Shown one piece after another: positions 10,476 through 21,813 of a stretch of 64,000 nucleotides of DNA; positions within the stretch are counted from its first letter, which is position 1, and each line of letters begins with the position of its first letter. The DNA lies in the NCBI RefSeq assembly GCF_030253575.1, contig NC_080558.1:19808611-19872610 (forward strand). The letters are read 5' to 3'. A model generated the notes under the pieces. It was not told the DNA's origin. It worked only from the letters and a program-made list of their open reading frames with translations, and made no database searches. This DNA comes from Rhododendron vialii (lineage: Eukaryota; Streptophyta; Magnoliopsida; Ericales; Ericaceae). The position numbers and the translations under genes are program-made.

Positions 10476-12026
10476 TCAGCTATATGCCCCCTTTTTATCT
10501 TTGCTTTTCACCACCATATCATCTATGTAAACTTCCATAGTCTTTCCAAGGAGCTTTTTGAACATGATGGTTACAAGTCTTTGGTACGTTGCCCCAGCAT
10601 TTTTTAGCCCAAACGGCATAACACTATAGCAGTACAACCCTCGTGGTGTGATAAACGAAGTCTTCTCTTGATCAGGCCCAAACATAGCAATTTGATGATA
10701 TCCTCGATACGGAACGAGAAAACTCATTCGCTCATAGCCAGCGGTTGCATCAACCAATTGGTCAATCCTAGGCAGAGGAAAACTATCCTTAGGGCATGCT
10801 TTGTTTCGGTCTGTGAAGTCTACGCAGACACGCCACTTCCCATTCTTTTTCTTCACCACAACGGTGTTGGATAACCATTCTGGGTAGTAGACTTCACGTA
10901 TTGCTTTAGCCTCTAGTAAATGATCGACCTCCTCAATCACTCCATCCACATGCTGCACGGCTGCCCTTCGTTTTTTCTGAATGACCGGCTTATGCTGAGG
11001 ATCAACGTTTAAATGGTGACAGATCACATCTGCATCCACTCCGGGCATCTCCTCTGGTACCCATGCAAATACATCAACATATTCCTTCAGAAATCTTATT
11101 GATTCAGCTTTTTCCTCTGCTGACAATGATTCCCCTACCAAGAAATATCTCTCAGGATCAGTCTCGTTGATCTGGATTTTCTCCAAGCCTTCAACCACCT
11201 TTTCAGCCGGACTTCTTCCAACATCTTCGATAGTTGGTTGATCTAGTACTTCTAATGTATGGACATGGTGGACCTTTGGGGCTCTTTTAATAATGGAGAT
11301 CAAACATTGTTGAGCCACTTTCTGATTGCCTCTGAGCACTTCAACCCCATTTGATCCTGGGAATTTCACCATCTGGTGATAAGTCGAGGAGGCTGCTCTC
11401 ATCTTGTGCAACCATGTCCTTCCTATAATCGCGTTATAGGAAGAAGGAACATCGACAACTAAGAAATCAGTCCTCAGCACCACTGACCCAGCCCGAACAG
11501 GTAGTGTTACTTTTCCAAGAGGCCAGACTGCTCTTGCACCGAACCCAATCAGAGGTGTTGTAGACTACTCTAAGTCTGTCTGGGCTAACCCCAGCTTCTT
11601 GAACGCATCGTAGTACATCACCTCTGTACAACTTCCAGAGTCCACTAAAATCCTCTCAATGTCATATTCCCCAACACGTAAGATTATGACCAAAGCATCG
11701 TTGTGAGGTATTTGGACTTCTTCCAAGTCATCATCTGTGAATGTTATGCGTTCATCGCACTCATCATTCTCTCGCCCTCTCTTGTTTCCCAGTCGCATCA
11801 CATGCTGATCGTGCTTGAATTGTCTTTGTAACAGCCTGACCTCATTTCTCGTATAAGGTGTGGCCAACCCATGTATCATATGGATTACTCCTTTAGGGTT
11901 TTGATCGTAACCCAGTTCCATAGCTTTCCCTTTTTCCTTTGGATCCTCCTGGATAAATTCCTTGAGATAGCCTCGAGAGACCAAATCATCAAGGAGCCTC
12001 TTGTACATCTCACAATCTTCGGTCAT
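10476..12026 (-). pseudogene. pol 5' half: aspartic protease and reverse transcriptase (Tat)
   Basis: The protease part (12026-11565) holds ILVDSGSCTEV, the retropepsin DSG active site. A TAG at 11565-11567 separates it from the continuing frame. The reverse transcriptase (11483-10476) contains KWRVCVDFTDRN, PFGLKNAGATYQR and EVYIDDMVVK, the YIDD catalytic box. The first catalytic aspartate, usual in the D-A-Y-S-G-Y type motif, is missing: this copy reads FLVPYRGYHQ. The frame is lost in an A/G homopolymer run near 10488-10497, after which RNase H continues in another frame. Enzymatically dead; identity of the domains is secure. Confidence 0.9.
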
Positions 12027-12032
12027 ATGGTC

Positions 12033-13610
12033 CTAATCTTTATGGTAACTGTAATGCTGATTCGTAACACGTTTTGCATCCTTGTCTCCACCAAGACTCG
12101 GGGGCCATTTAAAATATGTCTGATTCTTTATTCGATAAAGAATCCTATAAATTGGTTCCTTCCAAACCATAGTGATAGAAAAGAAAGATTTGGGATCAGG
12201 AGCTTGCTTATCCTTGTACGGCTCTTTCTTAGCCTGCCCATACTCCCTTCTCTCTCTATAAGTCTTGGGCTCTGGCTCATCCACTCTTTTGGTAGGTGCC
12301 TTCGGCTATTCGGCAACCGTCCTGCCATTCTCACGGAGTATGTCATCCTCCATTCTGGCATGTTGCTCTATCCGTTCCATCAATTTAGCCAGTGTGGCTA
12401 CCGGATGTTTATCCAATGAACGACGCAGCTCTCCCCGAACAGGCAAACCAGTCTTGAAGGTAGCAATTGCGTACTCCTCACTGCAACTTTCAATCTCGTT
12501 GAAAGTTTCCCAGTACTTCTTTGCATAATCCCTGATCTGCTCGTTCTCCTCCTGTTTCATAGTGGATAGACTCTCAAAGGTCTTAGGGGCCTTTCTGCTC
12601 GTCAAGAACCGAGCAGTGAATTCCTCCGCCAACTGCCTCCATCCTCGTATGGATCGTGGGCCCAGTTTACGAAACCAGGCTAAAGCCACCTTACCAAGGT
12701 TGGAGGGGAACATCTTGCATAAGATGGCATCATCTCCCTCGTGCATGAACATAGCCTGCTGGTAATGCTGGATGTGAGCTACGGGATCCGTATTTGTCTC
12801 GTAAAGTACGAACGTACCGTGCTTCACTCTGTTCGGCAACCTAGCCTCTTGTAGCCTCTTTGCAAAAGGGGAGGCTGAAATATTACTTAGGGCCTTTCGT
12901 GCTGCTTCTCGTGCAGTCACTGTCCCATCCTCATGTTCCTTCGATTTGTGAACTGTAGCCTCGACCCAATCAGCATCAGGCCTCTCGTACCTATCTCGAT
13001 GATGCTTCCTTTTTTCCTCCTCTTCTGGGGTGGAACTTCTGTCTCTGCTCCTCCTTTTTCGTGAAGAAGCCCTTCTCACCGGTGTTCGGCTTCTACTTCT
13101 GCTTCTCCTTTTTCGTGGAGAAGCTTCATATCTCCCTTTGTTTGGACTCCTGCTCGTTCTCCTTCGTGAATGAATCTACTTATGGACTACCAGAGTCCGT
13201 TCGTCCTTTTGGGAATTCCTACGAGAAAGTCCAGAATCTTCTGGGTGCTCTCGTACTTGCTGCAATTCCTGTATCTCGTACTCTCATTTTTTAATCAAGC
13301 GAGCGTACTCCTCGATTTCCCTTCTCTTTTTATCGAGAACATCATTATCATTATATACACTTCTTGAATGGATGTCTGACTCTTCTCTTCGATGAGACTT
13401 ACTCCTTCTCGTGGAGCCGATAGCAGTTTTGTCTCCTCTTTCTTTGGAGTTATCTCTATCATGTCTACCAGTGGGCTTTCTCGGAGCACCTGGTGGGGAT
13501 TTATCTCTTCCCCCACCCAACTGGTCCTTTGCACTAAACGGAGTAACTGGATCTTCTTCCATCATAATTATTTTGCTAAAAAATTGTTCGTTTCCCACAG
13601 ACGGCGCCAA
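12033..13610 (-). pseudogene. gag of the Tat element
   Basis: The frame opens just after the primer binding site (13610) and runs to 12033, with breaks. The N-terminal part is basic and rich in RS-type dipeptides (RSRSRSRTP near 13085-13110). The central part (12900-12330) is a retrotransposon gag domain: AWFRKLGPRSI, RGWRQLAEEFTARF, LPVRGELRRSLDKHP. In-frame stops are at 13284-13286 (TGA), near 13174 and at 12306-12308. The distal zinc-knuckle-like segment reads YSYHKD then DHMTEDCEMYK with another stop, and the expected first cysteine is absent. It would form the capsid-like particle that packages element RNA. Confidence 0.85.
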
Positions 13611-13611
13611 T
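13593..13611 (-). other. Primer binding site of the Tat element
   Basis: On the minus strand, TGGCGCCGTCTGTGGGAA follows the end of the 5' LTR after two bases. Its position and TGGCGCC start fit a tRNA 3'-end complement used to prime minus-strand DNA synthesis. I do not assign the tRNA species. Confidence 0.75.
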
Positions 13612-13612
13612 T

Positions 13613-14545
13613 GTAGGGGGATGAAAACAATTGATGTTTCGGATCACCTTGGATTGCAACGGCTTATTCGTGCCTCTTCACCGGAACCCTATTTCGTCGT
13701 TGGAACCCTAATCTGCAAAATAGATAGGGGGTGAGTGCACCTTTGCCTCTCGTGGCAAAGGCCCTCCGATGCAAAAGTTAGTATCACGTACTAGCAATCA
13801 AAACCCTAATTATCAGTAGGAAAGCAATCAGAAAACAATGTATTGCGTACCGTTTTCCTCTAGGTTTACCTCGTATTTATAGATTTGTGTATGCTTGTTG
13901 CCCAAGCATCTCTGTTGCCATAGGATTTCCATCTCGTATAGGAAACCCAAGATATCAGGATTCTCGTTTCCTTTATCAGTTTATTGGAAAAGAGTCCTCT
14001 TTGGATTCTTTTCCATAATGAGCTGAACATCCCATACTCGTTGGGTATCTTTCTCAGATCCTATATTCTTGGGATCTCATCCCTTAACGGAATTCCATTG
14101 TTTCTGGATCCTTCCAGAGTGTTCTTTTTACTCCAACATCTGATTGGATTTCTTTCTCTGTTCGACTGTCTCATCGCCGAACAGACTGTCTGGACCAATC
14201 ACTTCACATGTAACTGGTCCTTTATCAATTATTTGGACCATTGCCTTGCATGATGACTGTCTCGTCATCCCTCGTATCACGTGCTTGGTTCTTACTTCAT
14301 CTGTTCGACTGTATCATAACCGAGCAGTCTACTTGGACCAGCTACTTCACATGTAACTTGGTCCAATGTAATCGGAATGTCTCTAACTGCCGAACAGTCA
14401 GTTTATAGCCATGACTTCTAATATCATTGGCCCTTATCGCTGTTTAATGCACTGACCGGCGATCAGTCATGTTCAATTTCTCACGTGTGCTTATACACCA
14501 CGTGTTCGACAACTAGATGTACCTGTTCGGGAATACCTCCCTACA
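13613..14545 (-). repeat. 5' LTR (complete) of the Tat element
   Basis: On the plus strand it runs from TGTAGGGGGATGAAAACA to GGAATACCTCCCTACA, 933 bp with inverted termini TGTAGGG/CCCTACA. On the minus strand a TATA box (CTATAAATAC) lies at about 13873-13882. Upstream of it in that orientation are repeated GCCGAACAG words at about 14157-14182, 14388 and 14507. A solo copy of this family is at 21837-22681. Confidence 0.92.
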
Positions 14546-15601
14546 GAATGGGTTACCTTGATTGGTGAGAAAACCCTTGCAATTGATGCTTGGATCTTGA
14601 AGCTTTAAGAGTTTCTTAAAGCTTGGTGAAAGAAGTTTGGAATTTGGTGAAGATTTCGGTGAGATATGAGTGAAAGAATGAGAGAATGGGTTGAAAAGCA
14701 AGGGTTTTGGTCTGGGAAATGTCGAGAGAGGAGAGAGAGAGTGGGTGAGAGGTTTATATATTGGGGTAAAAAAAAACTGCAGATTTGCAAATTTTTTCAA
14801 AAATTCCGTTAGGGGATCGATCCCTGGGGTATGGGGGATCGATCCCAGCTTGCTCTAGACTCAGCTGGTGATGGGGGATCGATCCCTGGGCAAAAGGGGA
14901 TCGATCCCGGTGCTCTCTGGATTTGCAGCCTGCTTTCCTTAGTTCACATGGCCCGACATCGGCTAAGACCTCCTCAATCATGTTCCGAACAACTTAAATC
15001 AATCCCAATCACCTGCACAACATTCCACCACTCCAAACAACCCTCCCAACGTCCGGTTTCTTACACTAAACAAAAAGCGAGGAGACTCAGACTTGGATAC
15101 AAAAATGGTGCAACGGTGATAATAAGTGGTTTAATCATAAAACGATTGCCTTGTATTATATTCCAAGTACACCTACGACTCCATCACAATGCATAACCGA
15201 AATCAAAGGTATTCAAGTATGTACAAGAGAAATTATTTACCAAACTACGGGTACGGAGTTCAAAAACATGGGATACAACAAGAGAAATTATTTACCAAAC
15301 TACGGGTACGGAGTTCAAAAACATGGGATGCAACAAAAATTGAACATCCACTCTACACGTTTAACCGACTCAAATGCTTTTAGCATAGTTCGATCCACAT
15401 ACTACATGAACATGCTATGGAATGAGTTGATTATTTCCAAAAAGGAATTGGTTCATTCAAAAGGGCGCTTTTGCCACTTTCGACTACAGAACGAGCATAT
15501 GCAACGTAGCTTTACAAACAAACCTACATAAAAAATGGGAAGACTACACACACAAAATTTTGAAAATTTTTACGCAAAAACGAAAACGTAACGTACTAAC
15601 A
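14546..15601 (-). repeat. Athila-like 3' LTR, interrupted by the Tat element
   Basis: On the minus strand the LTR starts TGTTAGTACGTT at 15601, directly after the polypurine tract. It runs left to 14546, where the Tat LTR begins, so its remaining part should lie left of the window. A minus-strand TATA box (ATATATAAACC) is at about 14752-14763. Short repeats near 15220-15330 (two units containing GAGAAATTATTTACCAAACT) are tandem. Four GGGATCGATCCC palindromes lie just upstream of the TATA box. Confidence 0.7.
14813..14908. promoter_or_regulatory. Four GGGATCGATCCC palindromes in 22-bp pairs
   Basis: Perfect 12-bp palindromes start at 14813, 14835, 14875 and 14897, so spacings are 22, 40 and 22 bp. 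They lie about 55-150 bp upstream of the minus-strand TATA box of the Athila-like LTR, an enhancer-like place. The function is inferred. Confidence 0.65.
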
Positions 15602-15612
15602 TCTCCCCCCCA
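15602..15612 (-). other. Polypurine tract of the Athila-like element
   Basis: The minus strand reads TTGGGGGGGAGA immediately before the LTR start TGTTAG. This is the expected place and composition of the plus-strand primer of Ty3 elements, and close to the G-rich tract usual for Athila. Confidence 0.75.
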
Positions 15613-16429
15613 ACTTGAAATGAGCAGCGCCCTCGATGCAAAAAGACAGAAAATAAGGAGAGGGAGAACAAAAATGTACCGACGGGGTGGAATGTCAACC
15701 ACCCGATACCTCGACCAAGTTGGAGGATTTTGCGTCATCGCCTTGGTTCGTCATCAGGACCGCTTCCAAGGCTCACTCTTTCGGCCCCGCCTTCGGAACC
15801 ATAGCTAGTCACACAAGGCCATCACCAGAGCTTTCTTGGTCTTACAACCGTGACACTTAGTCGCACCCATGCTTAGGGCTCCTGAATGTCTCACTCACTC
15901 TGGCTTTTAGACCCAAACTACCAAGGCTGGTGCGGTAGCGTGTTACCCTGTAAAAGACTTAAGAACCAACTACCTACTAAGAGACAAAATGACATTAGTA
16001 CCGCCGGCTCGTGGTAGCTCGGTAACAAAAATTATTATGAATAAGTATTAAAACCACTGAATCGTCACGTGATTGAATGGGTACTACTTTTCTCCCCATG
16101 TTTCGCTTAAGGTGTCGCAAAGCAAATTAACAACATCTTAGGCGAAGCAAGGGTGGCTATACCGGACCACAAAAAATTTGCCCTTACTAATCGGAGCTGG
16201 GTATATGAACCTTATTTGAATAGTGGCGTGCGAAGCTATAAACCCAAGTCAATGATGGGTACCCCCGAAGAGGTCGGGCCTTCCAAACAGTTAAGTCCAG
16301 AAGTACACAAAGCTCCCCGTGAAAATATTTTTTTAAGATCTTTTTCAAACCAATGGGTCATCAACATACACTGGAGCGACTAAATCCTCCGTTATCTCAT
16401 CACTTGCAAAATTTCCAAAATGGCTTTAA

Positions 16430-19085
16430 CCGTTGGCCATTAACTTTGAAAACATTTCCATTTGAAGGGTTCACCACTTCAACTGCACCGTGAGAGAAAA
16501 CAGTTTGCACAATGTAAGGATCAACCCAACGGGATCACAACTTGCTCGGAAAAAGATGAAGTTTTGAATTGTAAAGAATAACTTTTTGACCGACTTCAAA
16601 AATTTTCGTTGGATGTTCTTATCATGGAAATCTTTCACCTTGGATTTGTAAATGTCTGTATTATCATATGCATCCTTCCGGATTTCTTCCAATTCATTGA
16701 GTTGGAGCTTGCGATGCGCGCCGGCAGCGGGCAATCGAAAATTTAAAGCTTTGATGGCCCAATATGCCTTATACTCCAACTCCACCGAAAGGTGACATGC
16801 CTTACCGTATACAAGCTGATGAGGCGAAGCACCTAAAACGGTCTTATATGCAGTACGATATGCCCAAAAGGCATCGGTCAAACGGAGTGACCAATCCTTG
16901 CGATTTGGATTAACAGTTTTCTCTAAAATATGTTTTACCTCACGGTTCGCAAGCTCGGATTGGCCATTGGTCTGAGGGTGGTATGCTGTGGACACCTTGT
17001 GCGTGATCCCATATTTCTTCATGAGTGCTTCAAAAGGCCGATTACAGAAATGAGAGCCTTGATCACTAATAATGGCCTTCGGTGTTCCAAACCTTGACAA
17101 GATGTTCTCCTTAAGAAATTCAAGCACTACCTTGTGATCGCTTGTCTTGGTAGGAATGGCCTCCACCCATTTTGAAACATAATCCACCGTGAAGAGAATG
17201 TAGAGAAAACCATCAGACAGCGAGAATGGCCCCATGAAATCAATCCCCCAACAATCAAACATTTCAACGATAAGGATATTGGTGAGGGGCATCATATTCC
17301 TCCGAGGCACCGCACCCAATTTCTGACAAGCTTCACATGTTCGACAAAAGGCATACGCATCCTTGTGAAGTGTTGGCCAATAAAAGCCACATTGTAGAAC
17401 CTTGGCAATGGTCTTGGTATGGGAGAAATGGCCACCGCACTCCTTGGAATGGCAAAATTGCAGAATCCCTTGGTGATCCTCTTCCAGAATGCAACACCGA
17501 ATAATAAGGTCCTCGTAAAATTTAAACAGATAAGGGTCATCAAAGATGATTCTTTTCACCTCAATGAGAAACCGCCTCCTATCCTGAGCACTCCAATGGC
17601 CCGGTAGTTGCCCGGTTACAAGTTAATTTACAATATCAGCGTACCAAGGGCTTGTAGAAACGGCAAAAAGTTGCTCATCGGGAAACATGTCGACAATTGG
17701 AAGATTTGCCGTATGGTCCTTAAACTCAAGTCAGGACAAGTGGTCGGCTACCACATTCTCTATGCCTTTTTTTTCTTTGATAGTGATGTTGAATTCTTGG
17801 AGCAACAAAATCCAACGAATTAACCGAGCCTTTGCATCCTGCTTGGCAAAAAGATACTTGAGGGCTGCATGATCGGTAAAAACCGTGATAGGAGTTCCCA
17901 CCAAGTATGATCGAAATTTGTCCAAAGTGAAAAAGACCGCGAGCAACTCTTTTTCAGTAGTCGAATAGTACATTTGGGCTTCGTTTAGAGTCTTGCTTGC
18001 ATAATAGATGACGTACGGATTTTTGTCTTTCCTTTGCCTGAGAATCGCCCCAACCGCATAGTTGCTAGCGTCGCACATGAGTTCAAATGGCAAATTCCAA
18101 TCCGGTGTTTGTACAATGGGAGGAGAAATGAGACTTGACTTCAACTTCTTGAATGCTTCCTCACAGGCCGGAGTCCACTCAAATGGGGTATCCTTTGAAA
18201 TAAAGTGGCACAATGGCCGAGATTTCGCACTAAAATCTTTGATAAAACGCTGATAGAAGCCGGCATGCCCGAGGAAAGAATGAACATCTTTGACACACTT
18301 TGGTGAGGGGAGGTTAGAAATAAGATCAACTTTGGCTTTGTCGACTTCAATCCCCTTAGACGATACAATGTGGCCCAAGACGATACCATGAGTTACCATG
18401 AAATGGCATTTCTCCCAATTTAGCACCAAATTTTTCTCTTCACACCTCGCCAATACCTTCTCCAAATTTTCCAAGCAAGCTTCAAATGAATCGCCGAACA
18501 CCGAGAAATCATCCATTCACCTCGATGATCTTCTCAATCATATCACTGAATATGCCTATCATACACCGTGAAAAGGTTCCGGGCGCATTACACAAGCCGA
18601 ATGGCATGCATCGATAAGCGAACGTCCCAAAAGGACAAGTGAATGTCGTTTTCTCTTAATCGGGCAAGGCTACCTCTATTTGGTTGTATCCCGAGTATCC
18701 GTCAAGAAAGTAATAATAAGCATATCCCGTAACCCGCTCCAAGATTTGATCAAAGAAAGGTAGAGGGAAATGGTCCTTCCGAGTGCTAGCATTTAGCTTC
18801 CGATAATCGATACACACACGCCATCCGGTAGTGACTCGAGTAGGGACCAATTCATTGTTGGCGTTGGGTACCATCGTGACACCGGATTTCTTGGAAACTT
18901 CTTAGATACGACTAACCCATTTACTGTCGGCGATTGGATAGATAATTCCCACATCTAAGAGTTTCAAAACCTCCGCCTTCACCACTTCTTTCATTATGGG
19001 ATTCAACCAGCGTTGGGGTTGGCAAGAAGGTTTGACATCATCTTCGAGGGCAATGTGGTGGGAACAAAGAAATTCTTGTGTTCTT
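16430..19085 (-). pseudogene. Athila-like pol fragment: RT, RNase H, integrase
   Basis: The RT part near 18990-18656 has GWRVCIDYRKLNAST and FLDGYSGYNQIEV, retaining the first catalytic aspartate. A TAA at 18656-18658 and a frameshift next to the MDDFSVFG box (18516) break it. RNase H follows ([35 protein letters not shown]). After stops at 17731-17733 and about 17623 comes integrase: zinc region (HSKECGGHFSHT, CRTCEACQK) and core with GIDFMGPF, IISDQGSHF and NGQSELANREVK. A frameshift near 16580 spoils its C-terminus. The order and motifs are those of a Ty3 polyprotein; this copy cannot work. Confidence 0.88.
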
Positions 19086-20659
19086 CCTTTGTTCTTAAAG
19101 TACTTCCTTTGTTCTTGAGTTCTTCAAGAAACTCATCCAAGACCGCCACTAAACCACCACTCGACCACCCTCTTGATCCGAAAAGTTTAGTAGTTTAGCC
19201 AAGAACTAGTTTCAAGAGAAACCTTTCTCTTTCAAAACTACCGGAAGCGTACCATAGGAAGTCACTCCATCCGATAGTCGACTTACTTTTCCGTAGCCGC
19301 CCTACCGCCAAGAAAAACGGTAGATTTTCCTTACTCACTACCCTAAGTATAAATAGAATTATATTGCTTGAAATGCATGAAGTAGATTATCCTAACTTAC
19401 TATCTCTAAATATATAAATGTGTATATTGTTTGTATGAAGAAATGCATGAGAACTTGAAAGGTGTTTACTAAAGTTTTAAAAAGGAAGGGGATTATGTTG
19501 AATATATCGACTTTATTTTCCGGAAGAACAAATGTTGTTTTGAACTTCCCTAAAAGGAAGAACGAATTTTCAAAATATAAACTTGATCGAAAGTATTCGT
19601 ATTTTGATATTAAGGATGGTTATGAGCATGTATACATAATAGCTAGAATTACTTGTCTTGTTGTGTGCTAAAGCATAAGTGGTTTCCACTTTGAAGGTGT
19701 CCGTCCATGTGACACTATGCTTTATATTGTGTACTAAATGTTTGAGCATGACTACGTGATAATAGGAGCATGATTAGTAATATAGAATTGGATGATCTTG
19801 CTAGTTTAGTTTCAAGATTACAATGAATGATTTATGAATACTTACGTGAAAAGTCCTGCCGCGGAGTCATTGTATGAAAACGATACACAAAAATCGAGAA
19901 AGTTAGAAACATGACACCTAGGGTGTGGATAATGAAAAGACGTGTTTTGAAAAAGGAAATATTTTGAACCCGCAATGTGGCCAGACTTGGTAGCCCATTG
20001 TTTGGTGTGTGTGTGCACGCGCCAATGGAATCCCGGGACGGCGAAACCATTGTGAGGATACTCGGGAGACCGAAACGGTGGAACCGAAGTTAGGTGAGTA
20101 GCTTGGTTATCCGTGAAGAGGTGCCAATGCAAAGTTTTGTGTGCCAATGGGAACCCGGGATGGGGGAACCATTGTGAGGATACTCAGGAGACCGGAACGG
20201 CGGAACCGAGGTTTCGAGGTTGGGTGTGTAAAAACGATTTTGGAAATGTTGATTTGGTAAATGAAAGGTGAAATGGTGACACGGTGTACGATGAGTAGCG
20301 TAGGAGAAACTCAAAAATCATAGACACCAACGTTAGTTGAATATGAGATTATTCTATTGAGCTCCTGAAGCTCATGGTGTTACCTTTGGTGACCCTGACA
20401 TATTATACTGGGGCGACACTGGTATAATGTGTCAGACTTTGTAGATGATCAGGGTGAGCTGTACACTTTGGAAGCTTTCGGAGCCGAAGAGCTGGCAATG
20501 ATGGAGGAGCAGGCGGAGCTGTAGTTAGGAACCTTAGTTTTCCCCTCCCTTGTATAATAAAAGTATTCTTATGAGAGTTATGATATAATAATGAGCCAGA
20601 TTCTATTTAGATTTTCAATAAAATTTTCTATTTAACGTTCCTAAAATTAGGAGCGTTAC
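19086..20659 (-). mobile_element. Inverted, truncated LTR of the same family as 3192-6876
   Basis: Read on the minus strand it starts TGTAACGCTCCTAATTTTAGG at 20659 and follows the order of the LTRs at 3192 and 47496: GAGCCAG... block, a GTCAGG/GTGTCAG block, duplicated CCTCGG-type GTTCCGCC units (20010-20230) and the GACACC/GGACGG segment near 19695. It ends at about 19086 where it meets Athila pol. No target duplication could be seen, as the other end is lost. Confidence 0.7.
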
Positions 20660-20678
20660 ACGATACTTGATTTTTGAG

Positions 20679-20753
20679 GTACCAGTACCTTGATCTCAGA
20701 TTGCTTTCTAGATTAATTTGGTACCAATACCTATGTTTTGTGGTATCGGTACC
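20679..20753. promoter_or_regulatory. Three GGTACCRRTACC-type palindromic words
   Basis: GGTACCAGTACC (20679), GGTACCAATACC (20720) and GGTATCGGTACC (20742) are spaced 41 and 22 bp, the same spacings as the GGGATCGATCCC words at 14813-14908 although the sequences differ. Confidence 0.5.
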
Positions 20754-21456
20754 TAGTGCTCAGAAAACAGTTTTGAGGATGTGGAATTCCCTTTGATTGT
20801 ATTGATTTTCGATCACTTCTAACACACTCTGAACACTGTTAAACCATCCCTAAACTTGATTACTTGGGTTCCAATAATTCGTTGATCGTTTCAATCCCTT
20901 CGATACTTGTTAAGCGTAATCTTAACATCGTTATAAATGGAGAATGTACCGTAAGGATGTTTAGGTGTACTGTAGGTTATACGAGGCGTTGTGGTGAGTA
21001 TGATGGGTAGTCTTGAGTCTGGCTACAAATCCAAAATGTAACATAGTAACTCATATCCTTGTGATTCATCTCGTTGATCAAACCAAACTCCTTGGGCTCT
21101 TGTTTTATGAGGTTCAAGTATAGAGGCTAATGGTTAGTGTATCATGCATAAAGTTACTTATGAGTTCAGTATGCTGCGTAGGATGTGGTGATATACATAA
21201 GGGAAATGTGTGTAATTATCTATTAGTTGATGCTATGATATGGTTGATTGTTTCAGAGTGCTTTGAAACGTTATTGATCAATTGATAAGTGAATATAATG
21301 AGATCGTGTGGCATGTTGTATGAATGATATAGATTGGTTATAAGTTGAGTATGAGGTTATTAAGGAATGTGAAATGGAAAACAAGAAACAGAACGATACC
21401 ACGAATATGAAGAAAGCCACGGATCCACCGAATGGTGCGATGCCGGGATGAACATG

Positions 21457-21640
21457 GGACGCACGGGGTCCCAAACGCCTGAACAAGATTGAAAGGTTTC
21501 TAGTGGACGCACGGGGTCCTAAACGCCCTGACAAGAATGAAAGGCTTCTAGTGGATGTACGGGGTCCCAAATGCCCGGATAAGAATGAACATGGCACACA
21601 TGGGGTCCCAAATGCCCAGAATTAAATTGAAAAGGAAAAA
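21457..21640. repeat. Minisatellite, about four units of 48 bp
   Basis: Units contain GACGCACGGGGTCCCAAACG and a GAATGAAAGGCTTCTAGTG tail, starting near 21457, 21505, 21553 and 21595. The repeating minus-strand ORF over it (LGPRAST-type repeats) has no stop only because the unit length is a multiple of three; I do not call it a gene. Confidence 0.8.
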
Positions 21641-21813
21641 TAGCTAATACTTGAGAAAAACAAGACGAATTGATTAGGTTCTAAAGGAAAATTCAGTGAT
21701 ATATTCGTATTGTTTTGCTAGGAGATATATTCATTGTCATTAGCACCTTTAGGTTCATTGTACACATTTATTAGTGCTCTCATATTGCTGTTGGTGTGTG
21801 ATCATCACATATA

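Larger units (their letters stand above)
1..14545 (-). mobile_element. Ty3/gypsy retrotransposon, Tat lineage, minus strand, left end cut by window
   Basis: Two copies of one LTR bound this unit: a partial copy at 1-399 and a complete one at 13613-14545. Between them, on the minus strand, come gag, protease, reverse transcriptase, RNase H, a second RNase H and integrase, in Ty3 order. The second RNase H, of the archaeal/plant type (LFVDGSACNTG), is a hallmark of the Tat lineage, as is the extra ORF in antisense orientation between integrase and 3' LTR (978-6924 here). All coding parts carry stops, a frameshift or lost catalytic residues, so this copy is not autonomous. A foreign solo LTR (3192-6876) sits inside it. 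The right flank starts GAATG; the matching left flank lies outside the window. Confidence 0.88.
14546..19085 (-). mobile_element. Truncated Athila-like Ty3/gypsy element, minus strand
   Basis: From right to left: decayed RT, RNase H and integrase (19085-16430), a non-coding 3' region (about 15613-16430), a polypurine tract (15602-15612) and part of the 3' LTR (15601-14546). Integrase motifs (YILFTVDYVSKWVEA, VYGKACHLSVELEYKAYW) are typical of Athila. The element is cut on the right at about 19085 by an inverted LTR fragment, so gag, protease and the start of RT are missing. On the left, the Tat element appears to have inserted into its LTR. The 15613-16430 stretch has no reading frame I recognise. 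Confidence 0.8.

Noticed and set aside
21271..21597. Minus-strand ORF with LGPRAST-type repeats
   Set aside because: Product of a 48-bp minisatellite whose length is a multiple of three.
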